Assembly: GCF_000253255.1 (NCBI RefSeq)
Contig: NC_015583.1
Location: forward strand, 186,001 to 250,000
Reading direction: 5' to 3'
Length of the DNA stretch: 64,000 nt
From: Novosphingobium sp. PP1Y
GTDB taxonomy: Bacteria; Pseudomonadota; Alphaproteobacteria; Sphingomonadales; Sphingomonadaceae
The notes below the pieces were generated by a model. It worked only from the letters and a program-made list of their open reading frames with translations, did not search any database and was not told the DNA's origin. Position numbers and translations under genes: made by a program. Shown here one piece after another: positions 48,765 to 57,177 of this stretch (position 1 is the stretch's first letter; every line of letters starts with the position of its first letter).

Positions 48765-49690
48765 GCTGGCCGTGGCTCGTTCTGGTCGTTTTCAGTCGAC
48801 TCAGCAGTGCCAGCCCCCACTTTCTTGCGGGAATGGCACTTATCGATCAGCGGCTGGAACGGGAACAGGGTCTGCTCCCAGATCGACAGGCGCCTGCGGT
48901 CGTCCTGTCCCACCAGCACGCCCTCGCCCTCGCGGTAAGTTCCGAAGATGCGATCCAGCAGGATGAGCGAATTGCCGTAGTTGCAGCGGGTGCTCTCGTA
49001 ATCGGTCGAATGATGGAGGCTGTGATGGCGGATCGTGGTGAAGAAGAACGAATACCAGATCGGCGGATCGGCCCGCACGTTGGCGTGGGCGAAGACCGAG
49101 ATGACCCCCATCGTGTTGAAGGCTGCGAAAAGGGCAGTCTGGTCGAAGTCGAAGAGCGCCAGCACGCTCAGGCTGATCAGAAACAGTTCGATCGGGTTGC
49201 CGACCGCACCCTTCGCCGCATTGAGCTGGGTGATGTGGTGATGCGGCGCATGGGTAAGCCAAAACGGCGTCCAGTTATGCATCAACCGGTGCATCCAGTA
49301 CTGACCGAATTCAAGAACGAAGATCGCCAAGGCAACTTGCGCGAGCCAGGGCATCTGCGCGACCCAGGGGGTGCTGATGCCCAGCGAGGCCTTGGCCGCC
49401 GTCAGCGGAGCTTCCGCCAGTTTTTCCGATGCCCAAGCGATCACAGTTGCGCTGAGCACGGAGTAATAGAGATCGGTCAGGAATTCCTGCTTGTTCATAC
49501 GCCAGCCGGCGTGGCGTTCATGCAACCATTCCAGCGCCAGCACGGCCATGACAATCAGCGGCGACGTGACGGTCAGAGTCCAGGAATTCTTGAGGAGGGT
49601 TTCCGGTCCAAAGGCCCAGAACAACAGCACCGCTGCGATCATCGCCGGAGGAATGTGATTGAAAACCTTGTCCTTCAGACTCGCTTGCAT
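48761..49690 (-). CDS. Sterol desaturase/fatty-acid hydroxylase family protein
   Basis: A 309-residue membrane di-iron enzyme of the ERG3/FA-hydroxylase superfamily. Histidine boxes: YWMHRLMHN, HAPHHHITQLN and RHHSLHHSTDYE. About four membrane helices surround them. The family hydroxylates or desaturates sterols, hopanoids, carotenoids or acyl chains. GGAGC precedes the ATG at 49690. The stop overlaps the sulfotransferase start. A close paralogue lies on the opposite strand at 52930, across the LysR and 2OG oxygenase genes. Confidence 0.87.
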   Translation of the reverse strand: MQASLKDKVFNHIPPAMIAAVLLFWAFGPETLLKNSWTLTVTSPLIVMAVLALEWLHERHAGWRMNKQEFLTDLYYSVLSATVIAWASEKLAEAPLTAAKASLGISTPWVAQMPWLAQVALAIFVLEFGQYWMHRLMHNWTPFWLTHAPHHHITQLNAAKGAVGNPIELFLISLSVLALFDFDQTALFAAFNTMGVISVFAHANVRADPPIWYSFFFTTIRHHSLHHSTDYESTRCNYGNSLILLDRIFGTYREGEGVLVGQDDRRRLSIWEQTLFPFQPLIDKCHSRKKVGAGTAESTENDQNEPRPA

Positions 49691-49778
49691 GACGCAGCTC
49701 CATTCATGTGTTTCCACACTGCGCTGCATTGCGTCATGAAGGGAGGCGCTATTTTACGATGGAAGGCATAGATTTTCG

Positions 49779-50717
49779 CTATGCTCTGCGCTGGGCACGG
49801 ATCCTGCGCATGACTTCGTCCCAGAAAAGCTGGGTCGCGGTGTCTCGCGCCGGTTCGGTTCGGGCGAGGAGGAAGATGTCGTAGCTCGGTTCGAAATCGG
49901 CGTGGAGCATCGGCCACAGCCGCCCTGCGGCCACTTCGCCCTCGGCGGCAAGGATCGGCAGGAAACCGATGCCGATTCCGTGCAAGATCAGCCGCCGCGC
50001 TTCATTGATGTCCTCGGCAAGCCCCCGCACATTGGTGCCCAGCCGATAGCGCCGCCGCAAGTGCGTGATCTGCTCGATCTCGTCTTCGCCGGTGAGGACG
50101 AAACCCTCGTCCTTCAGCTCACCCAGACGACTTACCCGGTATCCGAAATAAGGACTGTGGCGGGAACAGTAGAGCTGCTGGCGCTCCACCAGCAAGGGTT
50201 CGTACATCAGGCTACCGCGAACGGAACTGTCATAGCCGACACCGATTTCGACTTCGCCCTGCTCCAGTGCATCGAGCACCTGGCGCCAGGGGGAGACGCG
50301 GATCTCAATGTGAATGGCCGGATTGCGCCGGTGAAAGCTGGCGATCGCTTCGTCAAATTCCGGGGAGACGAGACCCGATACGATCTGGATGCGAACGATG
50401 CCTTCGACGCGCTTGGTCGCCTGGGCGATCTGGTGCGGCACCATGCGAGCCGATTCCAGCATGTCTTCGCACAAGGCCATCATGGCCTTGCCTGCCGCCG
50501 TCATTTCGACGCCGGTAGCGGTGCGATGGAGCAGAGTGACTCCGACGTGATCTTCAAGACGCTTAAGCGCCGCACTGATACTGGGCTGCTGCCGGTTGAG
50601 CTGTCGCGCTGCCGCGCCGATGCCACCTGCGCGGACGATGTCCACGAAAGTCCGCATCAGGTTCCAGTCGACACGGCTGGCAAACTTCCGGTCGATCAGC
50701 GGCGCTCGCTCACTCAT
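49779..50717 (-). CDS. LysR-family transcriptional regulator
   Basis: A 312-residue regulator with a classic LysR winged helix (WNLMRTFVDIVRAGGIGAAA, then QLNRQQPSISAALKRLEDHV) and a periplasmic-binding-like effector domain (IVRIQIVSGLVSPEFDEAIA, VEIGVGYDSSVRG). An upstream in-frame ATG at 50729 is possible but crowded against its ribosome site. It diverges from the 2OG oxygenase gene across about 117 bases and lies 88 bases from the desaturase/sulfotransferase operon, so it is placed to control both. Confidence 0.9.
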   Translation of the reverse strand: MSERAPLIDRKFASRVDWNLMRTFVDIVRAGGIGAAARQLNRQQPSISAALKRLEDHVGVTLLHRTATGVEMTAAGKAMMALCEDMLESARMVPHQIAQATKRVEGIVRIQIVSGLVSPEFDEAIASFHRRNPAIHIEIRVSPWRQVLDALEQGEVEIGVGYDSSVRGSLMYEPLLVERQQLYCSRHSPYFGYRVSRLGELKDEGFVLTGEDEIEQITHLRRRYRLGTNVRGLAEDINEARRLILHGIGIGFLPILAAEGEVAAGRLWPMLHADFEPSYDIFLLARTEPARDTATQLFWDEVMRRIRAQRRA

Positions 50718-50816
50718 CCTATAGCCCATTCCTTTCGCGGTGCCCTCAGGATGGCCAAGTCATAGACAAAATCAATGGAAATCATCTGATCGTCGCATCT
50801 ATCGCTATGGGCACGG

Positions 50817-50822
50817 TAGAAT
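50817..50822 (+). promoter_or_regulatory. -10 element TAGAAT close to the 2OG oxygenase start
   Basis: TAGAAT ends 12 bases before the ATG at 50835, which has no Shine-Dalgarno, so the message would have a leader of only about six bases. The matching -35 is poor, as expected for a LysR-activated promoter. Confidence 0.35.
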
Positions 50823-50834
50823 AAGCCTGTTGCC

Positions 50835-51836
50835 ATGACATCAGCGTCGCTCCCCCTCGTCGACATCTCCGGTCTGGACAGCATCCGCCTTGAGGACCGC
50901 ATGGCCGTTGCACGCGAACTCGACCGCGCCTGCGCGCAAACCGGCTTTCTCTACATCGCGGGCGCGCAACTCGAGCCCGACCTGTTCCGCCGGCTCGTCG
51001 ACCGGGCGAAGACCTACTTCGCGCTCGACCACGAGACCAAGATGGCCAGCTACATTGGCCATTCCGAGAACCACAGCGGGTACGTGCCTGTGGGTGAAGA
51101 GCAATTCCCCGGTGCTGCCGCAGATCTGAAAGAGGCATTCGACGTCAACTGCGACTACACGTCGGCCCACGGGAGGCGGCGGCTTCTAGGGCCGAATTGC
51201 TGGCCCGAGATGCCCGGATTTCGCGAGGATGTGCAGGCCTACTACGCGCACATCACCAGAATCGGCCGCCGCCTCTTTCGTGGCTTTGCACTGGCCCTGG
51301 GCCTCGACGAAGACCATTTCGACCCATACCTGCGCCATCCTCCCAGTCAGCTGCGCCTGATCCACTACCCGTTCGACGCCGCGGCGCAAGATCGCCCCGG
51401 AATTGGCGCGCACACCGACTACGAATGCTTCACCCTGCTCTTTGCAACTGCGCCGGGCCTGCAGATCCTCGACAAGCAAGGCGTGTGGATGGATGTCCCG
51501 CTGATCGAAGGCACCATGATCATGAACATCGGCGACATGATGGAGATCCTGTCCAACGGTCGCTTCGTGGCTACCCGGCATCGCGTGAAGAAAGTCAAGG
51601 AGGAACGCTATTCGTTCCCGCTCTTCCTCACCTGCGACTACGATTACGTCATTGCGCCGGTCCTGCGCGGCGAAGCCCCCCGATACGCTCCGCTGAAAGG
51701 CGGCGAGCACCTGTTCAACCAGACAGCCCAGACCTTCGCTTACCTGAAACGCAGGGTCGAATGCGGAGAACTGGTGCTTTCCAACGCCGTTCCGCCCAAC
51801 TCCTTTGGCCAGCGCGCGAACGGGACAACCTCGTGA
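50835..51836 (+). CDS. 2-oxoglutarate/Fe(II) oxygenase (isopenicillin N synthase-like)
   Basis: A 333-residue soluble oxygenase of the isopenicillin-N-synthase-like superfamily. The iron triad is H and D of IGAHTDYECFTLLFA plus the His of FVATRHRVKKVK; the 2-oxoglutarate Arg lies in the following ERYSFPLF segment (usually R-x-S: EERYSFP). It hydroxylates or oxidises an unknown small substrate. The GTG of the next gene overlaps its stop (GTGA), so both are made together. It is the target candidate of the divergent LysR regulator. Confidence 0.87.
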   Translation: MTSASLPLVDISGLDSIRLEDRMAVARELDRACAQTGFLYIAGAQLEPDLFRRLVDRAKTYFALDHETKMASYIGHSENHSGYVPVGEEQFPGAAADLKEAFDVNCDYTSAHGRRRLLGPNCWPEMPGFREDVQAYYAHITRIGRRLFRGFALALGLDEDHFDPYLRHPPSQLRLIHYPFDAAAQDRPGIGAHTDYECFTLLFATAPGLQILDKQGVWMDVPLIEGTMIMNIGDMMEILSNGRFVATRHRVKKVKEERYSFPLFLTCDYDYVIAPVLRGEAPRYAPLKGGEHLFNQTAQTFAYLKRRVECGELVLSNAVPPNSFGQRANGTTS

Positions 51837-52720
51837 ACATTGCCGACCTGATGAGGGAACTGCCCGAGACCGGTCTTGATGGCCTTGCATTCCCCCGCAA
51901 TCTTCTTGGTGCCTTCCGGCGCAAGAGCATCACCTTCTGCACCGGCCTTACCGACGAGACCACCCTCGTTTACTGGTTCCAGTCCAGGAGCTTCACGATC
52001 GACCTGCGCCTGCCCGATGGTGCCGAGACCGCAATAGCGGCCCGGCAGGGCTGGATTGGAGACACGCTGTGGGATCCGGATCGCAAAGAGCTCTCCTGGA
52101 CAATCGTGCGCAGCTATCAACCGGGCAACCAATGGCCGGAACCGGCGACATTCCAGTTCATCGGCAACTGCGTTCTCGAGTTTGCGCCCTCGGGTGCCTA
52201 TGTCGAAGACTGGCGTCAGCAATGTTCTTTCGGTCCGATCCTGGGACTGCGCCTGCTTGCCTTGCGCGATGACGAGACCGGCAGAGAAGTGCCGGTCGAC
52301 GGTGGGCTGATCGTGGCAGGCCGACACATGGCCTATGTCCAATCGCGACTGCCGCAGGTGGATGCGGCCGTGAATGCCGAGCCCAGCCTGGAGGAGGCCC
52401 TCGCTCGAGGCATCGCTACCGAACCCGAAATCGAAAGCCATGAAGTCTCCGTTGCCATCGACGGCCACGCCGTAAAGTACAGTACCCGCACTGACGTTCT
52501 CGGGACGGACATCGCCGCCGGCGATTTCAAGCTGCAGGACGACCGGACGATCACCTTGGCAAAACATGTCGACGACAGGGCATGCACCCTGCGTTTCTCG
52601 CTCGATCTTCACGTCCGCGATTTTCCTTTCGATCGGCAGACGCCCTGCACGGCGCAGGCGCAGGCATGGATCGAGAGCGAACAAGGCCATCTCGCGCGGC
52701 ATGCCGTGGTAACGTATTGA
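51833..52720 (+). CDS. Unknown protein coupled to 2OG oxygenase
   Basis: A 295-residue cytoplasmic protein of unknown family. It is beta-rich, starting IADLMRELPETGLDGLAFPR, with segments such as ETTLVYWFQSRSFTIDLRLP and TFQFIGNCVLEFAPSGAYVE, then GGLIVAGRHMAYVQSRLP, reading like a lipocalin or calycin-type barrel. It has no signal peptide or membrane helix. GTG 51833 overlaps the oxygenase stop. Longer open sequence upstream lies inside the oxygenase gene and is not real. A substrate-binding or partner role for the oxygenase is a guess. Confidence 0.75.
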   Translation: MNIADLMRELPETGLDGLAFPRNLLGAFRRKSITFCTGLTDETTLVYWFQSRSFTIDLRLPDGAETAIAARQGWIGDTLWDPDRKELSWTIVRSYQPGNQWPEPATFQFIGNCVLEFAPSGAYVEDWRQQCSFGPILGLRLLALRDDETGREVPVDGGLIVAGRHMAYVQSRLPQVDAAVNAEPSLEEALARGIATEPEIESHEVSVAIDGHAVKYSTRTDVLGTDIAAGDFKLQDDRTITLAKHVDDRACTLRFSLDLHVRDFPFDRQTPCTAQAQAWIESEQGHLARHAVVTY

Positions 52721-52929
52721 CCGAGCCTTTCGTCGCCCTTCCGCGTCACCACGGAGCCTCGGGCATAGCCAGCGTCTATGCCATCTATATCATAATACCG
52801 TCTGGCGTGATGCAGGTGCTTTCAGGATGCTGAGCCGACATCATTTCCAATGGGTCGCGGACTTGCACGTCATCTGACACGGCGGGCAATCCCGCAGGAC
52901 ACCGGACGGACAAGACGAGGGCAGGCGTT

Positions 52930-53925
52930 GTGGACGGAGTTCGCGTAGGCAAAAGGCTGATTGGCACACAGGCCCCTGTTACCGTGGGATGGGAGAACAT
53001 TCCCAAGGTGGAAGGTGGCCCGGTCAAGCAGTTCGTGTTCACCTGGTTTCAGCCCACGGTGTTGTTCGCGCTTATCGCATTCTGGTATTACGCGCCCAAT
53101 TCCATTGCCAAGGCATCTACCGCAATCGGCATCGGAATCGGCTTCAGGGTACTGCTACTGGCGCTCGAATGGGTGAACCCGCGTTATGAAAGCTGGCGGC
53201 TGACCTGGAAGGAACTGGTTACCGACCTGTTCTATGTCGGGCTCGGCTATACGATCCTCAACCTGGTAGACCAGTACATCGGCAGCGATGCCGTGATCGA
53301 GGCTCTCCAGCACGCCTTCGACTGGGACAAGCTGGCATGGTTCGTGGGCCTGCCGCTGCTTCTGCAGGCCTTCCTGATCTCGTTCATCTTCGACTTCGGG
53401 CAATATTGGATGCATCGCGGGATGCACAACTGGTACCCGCTGTGGCTGCCCCACTCGGTGCACCATTACATCACCCAGCTAAACATCAACAAAGGCGCGG
53501 TGGGCAATCCGGTCGAGCTTTTCCTGATCGGCCTTGGTATCGGCGGCTTCTTCGACTTCCTGCCGCGGGCGGCCCTGCTCGCCGGTGCCATCGGCATGGC
53601 GGTGAGTACCTATCAGCACATCAACGTGCGCTTCAACACGCCGCGTTGGTGGCGCTTCCTGTTCAACACCACCGAACATCACAGCGTTCACCATTCGCAG
53701 GACTTCGAAGCCACCCGCAGCAACTATTCCGGCACCTACATCTTCATCGACCGCATCTTCGGCACCTGCATCGATGGCGAGGCTGAACTGCTGGGCATGG
53801 AAGGCGGGCGCCGTATGTCCATCCGCGAGCAGATGACCTTCCCATTCACCGAAGGCTGGAAGACGATCAAGGAGAAGTACGGCCGGGAACGTTACACCCG
53901 GGCGGAAACCGTGCCTGCCGAATGA
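52930..53925 (+). CDS. Sterol desaturase/fatty-acid hydroxylase family protein, second paralogue
   Basis: A 331-residue paralogue of the enzyme at 48761, sharing nearly the same His-box core: YWMHRGMHNW, HSVHHYITQLNINKGAVGNP and EHHSVHHSQDFE. About four membrane helices. It starts with GTG behind GAGGG. It lies about 210 bases after the oxygenase pair. The two paralogues probably act on related positions of one lipid or on two related lipids. Substrate unknown. Confidence 0.87.
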   Translation: MDGVRVGKRLIGTQAPVTVGWENIPKVEGGPVKQFVFTWFQPTVLFALIAFWYYAPNSIAKASTAIGIGIGFRVLLLALEWVNPRYESWRLTWKELVTDLFYVGLGYTILNLVDQYIGSDAVIEALQHAFDWDKLAWFVGLPLLLQAFLISFIFDFGQYWMHRGMHNWYPLWLPHSVHHYITQLNINKGAVGNPVELFLIGLGIGGFFDFLPRAALLAGAIGMAVSTYQHINVRFNTPRWWRFLFNTTEHHSVHHSQDFEATRSNYSGTYIFIDRIFGTCIDGEAELLGMEGGRRMSIREQMTFPFTEGWKTIKEKYGRERYTRAETVPAE

Positions 53926-54000
53926 TGGGCCAAGGCCGGACGCAAAGCGACTGCGCGGCCCGACAAGACCAAATCCAATTCTCTCTCGACAGGAGATCAT

Positions 54001-54627
54001 GTGAACGCGCGTTTCATCGAATGGATCTGGCATATCAAGGGCAGCCTACCTCTCGCTCCAGGGCAATCGAGCGATGATGCATTTCACCGGCTCGCACCGC
54101 TGTTTCAGGAGGCGGGCACCAACTACAGCCAGCAAGATGATACGCTGAGCTTCTCCAAGAAGGACCAGGCGGCGCAGGACAAGATGTCGGTCTTCGATGC
54201 CGGGGTGCTGCAGATCGAAAGAAGCGGTTCGGGCCCCGTGCTGCACTATCACCTGGTCAGCCGCGCGTTGCTGTTCTGTTTTCTGGCGCCTCTGCTGTTT
54301 CTGGGTTTCGCGCAATTGACCGTATTCTTGGGCGATCTCGAGAAGCCCTCGACCGAAGCCGCTACCGAGAAGCCTGACAAAAAGAAGGCTTCTGTGCTGC
54401 CGCAGCATCCGATAGACAAGGCGTTGGGCGCTCCTGCCCCCGAACTGCCCAAGAAAGACGCTGCCGACGACGAGGGCAAGAAACCCTCGCCAACTTCAGC
54501 CTATGTCTTCGCGGCCATTTTCGCTGTGCTCTATTCAGTCGGACGCGTGCTGGAAGCAGGACTAATAAAGTCCGTTTTCAGGAAGAAGCTTCAGGGATCA
54601 CAGGCGCACGAACCTGTGCCCGGTTGA
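54001..54627 (+). CDS. Hypothetical membrane protein
   Basis: A 208-residue protein with two membrane helices (ALLFCFLAPLLFLGFAQLTVFL and AYVFAAIFAVLYSVGRVLEAG) separated by a long charged loop rich in Lys, Asp and Pro. The first 75 residues are soluble (FIEWIWHIKGSLPLAPGQSS). GTG start behind GGAG. It follows the second desaturase by 75 bases and may belong to the same operon. No family recognised. Confidence 0.7.
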   Translation: MNARFIEWIWHIKGSLPLAPGQSSDDAFHRLAPLFQEAGTNYSQQDDTLSFSKKDQAAQDKMSVFDAGVLQIERSGSGPVLHYHLVSRALLFCFLAPLLFLGFAQLTVFLGDLEKPSTEAATEKPDKKKASVLPQHPIDKALGAPAPELPKKDAADDEGKKPSPTSAYVFAAIFAVLYSVGRVLEAGLIKSVFRKKLQGSQAHEPVPG

Positions 54628-54804
54628 TCGCGGTCGCAGCGGATGCCGCGAATAACAGGCGGCCGCACCTGATCGGGGCTGCCGCTGACTGACGGTCACG
54701 GGCCGATTGCGAGATAGGGGGAATTGGCAGAGGCAAAGTCGCTCTGCATGAAGCGCCGATGTCTCTGCCTTTTCGTCAGACAGGCTCGGGAAGTTCGAAA
54801 GGAC

Positions 54805-55041
54805 CTATTGCCCCGCAGCCCCATTCGCGGCTTCGCTGGGCGGGACCGGGGTCATCGGCGTATCGGGCAGGTCGACCGGAACACCGGTTGCATCGGCATC
54901 CTGGACGATCAGCTGGCCTCCGCTTTCATCCTTGACGTCCGCCTTGTACTCGGCGGGCTCCTGCGAGCAGGCAGCGACGGTGAGAAGTGCACTCGTCGCA
55001 AGCAGCATTTTCGCTGCATTCCGGGATCTTGTGACAGCCAT
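54805..55041 (-). CDS. Small lipoprotein
   Basis: A 78-residue lipoprotein: basic N terminus, hydrophobic ATSALLTVAAC lipobox, then a short acidic and proline-rich mature part (VPVDLPDTPMTPVPPSEA). GGGAGACGAG precedes the ATG. No known domain; small Pro-rich lipoproteins of this kind are often lineage-specific. It is 132 bases after the flavoprotein gene on the same strand. Confidence 0.75.
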   Translation of the reverse strand: MAVTRSRNAAKMLLATSALLTVAACSQEPAEYKADVKDESGGQLIVQDADATGVPVDLPDTPMTPVPPSEAANGAAGQ

Positions 55042-55173
55042 GACTCGTCTCCCTTTTTTCACATGGTATCCTGCAGTCAATCCTCGAGACAAGCCCCGTG
55101 TTCCCTCCCGTGTTCCGGGCTATCGATATCAGGGGCATGCCACGCCTCTGATACCACGCAGCGCGACCGCCGG

Positions 55174-56820
55174 CTAAGCGACATTACTGTTGCGGCGCGC
55201 CGCAAAACTGCCGGAGAGGTAACCGAAGGTTGCCGCAGCTGCGATCGTCGCGCCCGCGCCGGGATAGGCATGGCCAAAAGGCGAACCGCTACTATTGCCC
55301 GCAGCGTAAAGACCTGCGATCGGGCGGCCTTCGACATTCAAGACCCTGCCATGGCAGTCCGTCTTGATGCCGCCGTTGGTACCAAGGTCGCCGGGCCTGA
55401 TGACCGCGGCCCAGAACGGGGGCCTGGAAATCTCGCCGAGACTGGAATTCGGGCTATGCGCGGGATCGGCCCAGTAGCGGTCGTAATCCGTCTCACCCCT
55501 GCCGAAGTCCCCGTCCTTCCCGGCGCGGGCAAACTGATTGAACCGTCCCACCGTCGCCTCCAGTTGGGAGGGATCGATGCCGCACTGACCGGCAAGATCC
55601 GCGATCGTGTCCGCCCGCTTGAGATAGCCGTTGTCCATCATCTTCTTGCGGATCGCCTTCTTGGATAGGTCGGCAAAGATGTAGCGTTTGAGGAACCTGC
55701 CATCGAGAATGAGCCAATGGCGTTCGCTGGCCGCGCCGTTTTCATACATGACCCGGCCCGTCGTCATGTAGGATCGCGCTTCGTTCATGTATCGCTCGCC
55801 GCCCGCGTTGACGATGATGCTGCCCGGCAGGGCGCGCAATGCCAGGACGAGGCCATTCAGTTCCGGCGAAATCTGGATCGAGGGCATCCACCAACAATCG
55901 TCGGTCAGTTCGCTGGCCGCACCAATGGCACCGGCAGCTTGGAAGGCATCGCCCTCGTCCTCGGGAATGGCGTTGGACCACGATTGATCGCGCCCCTGAA
56001 GCTCTCGCCGCAGCGCCTTGTTCTGCGCGAAGCCACCCGCTGCGAGGAGTACGCCGGCGGGCGCATCGAGCCTTTCACGCCGCCCTTCGCGCTCGACGAT
56101 GACACCCGTGACCGCGCCATCTTCCACCACCAGATCGACAAGACGAGTGGACAGGCGGATCGGAATGTCGCGCTTCAGGGCGATATTCATCAAGGACGCC
56201 GCCAATGCGCGCCCGTTGCCCAGCGGCTTCTGCCCGCGCAGCTTGCGCAGTAGATGGCAGATCACCGTGCGGGCTGCTTCCACGAACAGGCGCGGACTTG
56301 TCCATGCCCGCGTCAGCGTCGCGAACTGGCCGCTGTTGATCGCGGGCAGATCAAGATCGGCAAGGCGCATGGTCCTGAACCGCGCGCCCAACCGATGACC
56401 GTCGAACGCGGCAGACTCGATGATGCGGCCCTTGCTGCTGCCCGGCACGCCCGGATAGTAATCCGGGTGCTCGGAAGCCCTGATCCAGTCGACGCCCTCC
56501 TCCGCCAGCATCCGGGCCATCTGCGGGGCGTTCTCCAGAAAGGCATCGGCCTTCGCGATCTCGCGCGCCCCCGCCTCTTCGCCGAGGAGTGCATGAACGT
56601 AACTGCGGGCCAATTCCGGATCTTCGCCCGCGCCTTGCCCCTGCATGAGATCGTTTCCGGGAACCCAAAGCACGCCGCCCGAAGTCGCAGTGGTACCGCC
56701 CCAGCTGTCAGCCTTTTCGATGATGATGGGTTTCAGCCCGCCGCGACTGGCAGTGATGGCGCCTACCATGCCGGCAGCACCGCTGCCGATCACGATAAAA
56801 TTGAAGTCATCCCCCGCCAC
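55174..56820 (-). CDS. 3-ketosteroid-dehydrogenase-like FAD flavoprotein
   Basis: A 548-residue flavoprotein of the fumarate-reductase/KstD superfamily. The FAD loop is FIVIGSGAAGMVGAITAS, followed by GGTTATSGGVLWVP. The C-terminal GLYAAGNSSGSPFGHAYPGA-type motif, then GATIAAAATFGYLSGS, is characteristic of 3-ketosteroid delta1-dehydrogenases, which introduce a ring-A double bond. Related members act on 3-keto-delta4-steroids or other cyclic ketones. GTG 56820 has GGAGG about 12 bases upstream. The promoter region carries a CCTGACA-TG-TGTCAGG repeat. Confidence 0.82.
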   Translation of the reverse strand: MAGDDFNFIVIGSGAAGMVGAITASRGGLKPIIIEKADSWGGTTATSGGVLWVPGNDLMQGQGAGEDPELARSYVHALLGEEAGAREIAKADAFLENAPQMARMLAEEGVDWIRASEHPDYYPGVPGSSKGRIIESAAFDGHRLGARFRTMRLADLDLPAINSGQFATLTRAWTSPRLFVEAARTVICHLLRKLRGQKPLGNGRALAASLMNIALKRDIPIRLSTRLVDLVVEDGAVTGVIVEREGRRERLDAPAGVLLAAGGFAQNKALRRELQGRDQSWSNAIPEDEGDAFQAAGAIGAASELTDDCWWMPSIQISPELNGLVLALRALPGSIIVNAGGERYMNEARSYMTTGRVMYENGAASERHWLILDGRFLKRYIFADLSKKAIRKKMMDNGYLKRADTIADLAGQCGIDPSQLEATVGRFNQFARAGKDGDFGRGETDYDRYWADPAHSPNSSLGEISRPPFWAAVIRPGDLGTNGGIKTDCHGRVLNVEGRPIAGLYAAGNSSGSPFGHAYPGAGATIAAAATFGYLSGSFAARRNSNVA

Positions 56821-56890
56821 GCGTTCATTCCTCCCCCGATTACGCCCGATATCGTCGGAGGGAATAGAACAGGGGACTGCCGCTATCGCC

Positions 56891-56906
56891 CCTGACATGT
56901 GTCAGG
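56891..56906. promoter_or_regulatory. Operator candidate upstream of flavoprotein gene
   Basis: CCTGACA-TG-TGTCAGG, perfect 7-bp arms, 71 bases before the GTG start. A TGACA-N2-TGTCA core is the kind of site bound by a dimeric repressor; the binder is not identified. Confidence 0.5.
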
Positions 56907-56919
56907 CCGGATGGTTCGG

Positions 56920-56997
56920 GCAAAGAAAAACCCGGCCAGATCGACCGGGTTTGAAAAGTTTGGGAGAGGATGCCTGAAAGGCCCGTCCTTTTTGTGC
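56920..56997 (-). ncRNA. Candidate small RNA with CU-rich loop and intrinsic terminator
   Basis: The minus strand has a full Rho-independent terminator (AAACCCGG-N9-CCGGGTTT, then TTCTTT) but no gene upstream of it on that strand. Going upstream there is a single-stranded-looking CCTCTCCCAAACTTTT, a short hairpin GCCT-TTC-AGGC, and a possible promoter (TTGGTT-N16-TATGCT) placing the 5' end near 56997. The predicted RNA is about 77 nt. The CUCUCCCA stretch can pair with GGGAGAG-type Shine-Dalgarno sequences, as alphaproteobacterial anti-SD small RNAs do. Confidence 0.4.
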
Positions 56998-57165
56998 GTC
57001 GCAGCATAATTGTGCAAGTGCGAAAACCAATATGGGGATTGCATTTTTCGCAAGCCATGCAGGCAGCACTCCACCTGCGGGCTGCATAGCTCCATTCGCT
57101 GACGCTCCTCGTTTCCCGCGCCCCATCGAAGGCTTCACTGGACGAGACGCTGGGCAATCACTATG

Positions 57166-57177
57166 TACCACTCGGTA
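57166..57177. promoter_or_regulatory. TetR operator candidate at the TetR start
   Basis: TACCACTCGGTA fits the consensus TACCRNYCRGTA shared with two sites before the efflux operon. It overlaps a TATGTA -10 (57163-57168) and the start codon, as expected for autorepression. Confidence 0.5.

Larger units (their letters stand above)
56821..57176. promoter_or_regulatory. Divergent region of flavoprotein and TetR gene
   Basis: No protein gene. From left to right it contains an inverted repeat at 56891-56906, a minus-strand Rho-independent terminator closing a candidate small RNA (56920-56997), and a TATGTA -10 element immediately before the TetR start. Confidence 0.55.

Noticed and set aside
51197..51832. 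In-frame extension of the unknown protein upstream of 51833
   Set aside because: It lies inside the 2OG oxygenase gene in another frame; the GTG overlap start is the usual coupling arrangement.
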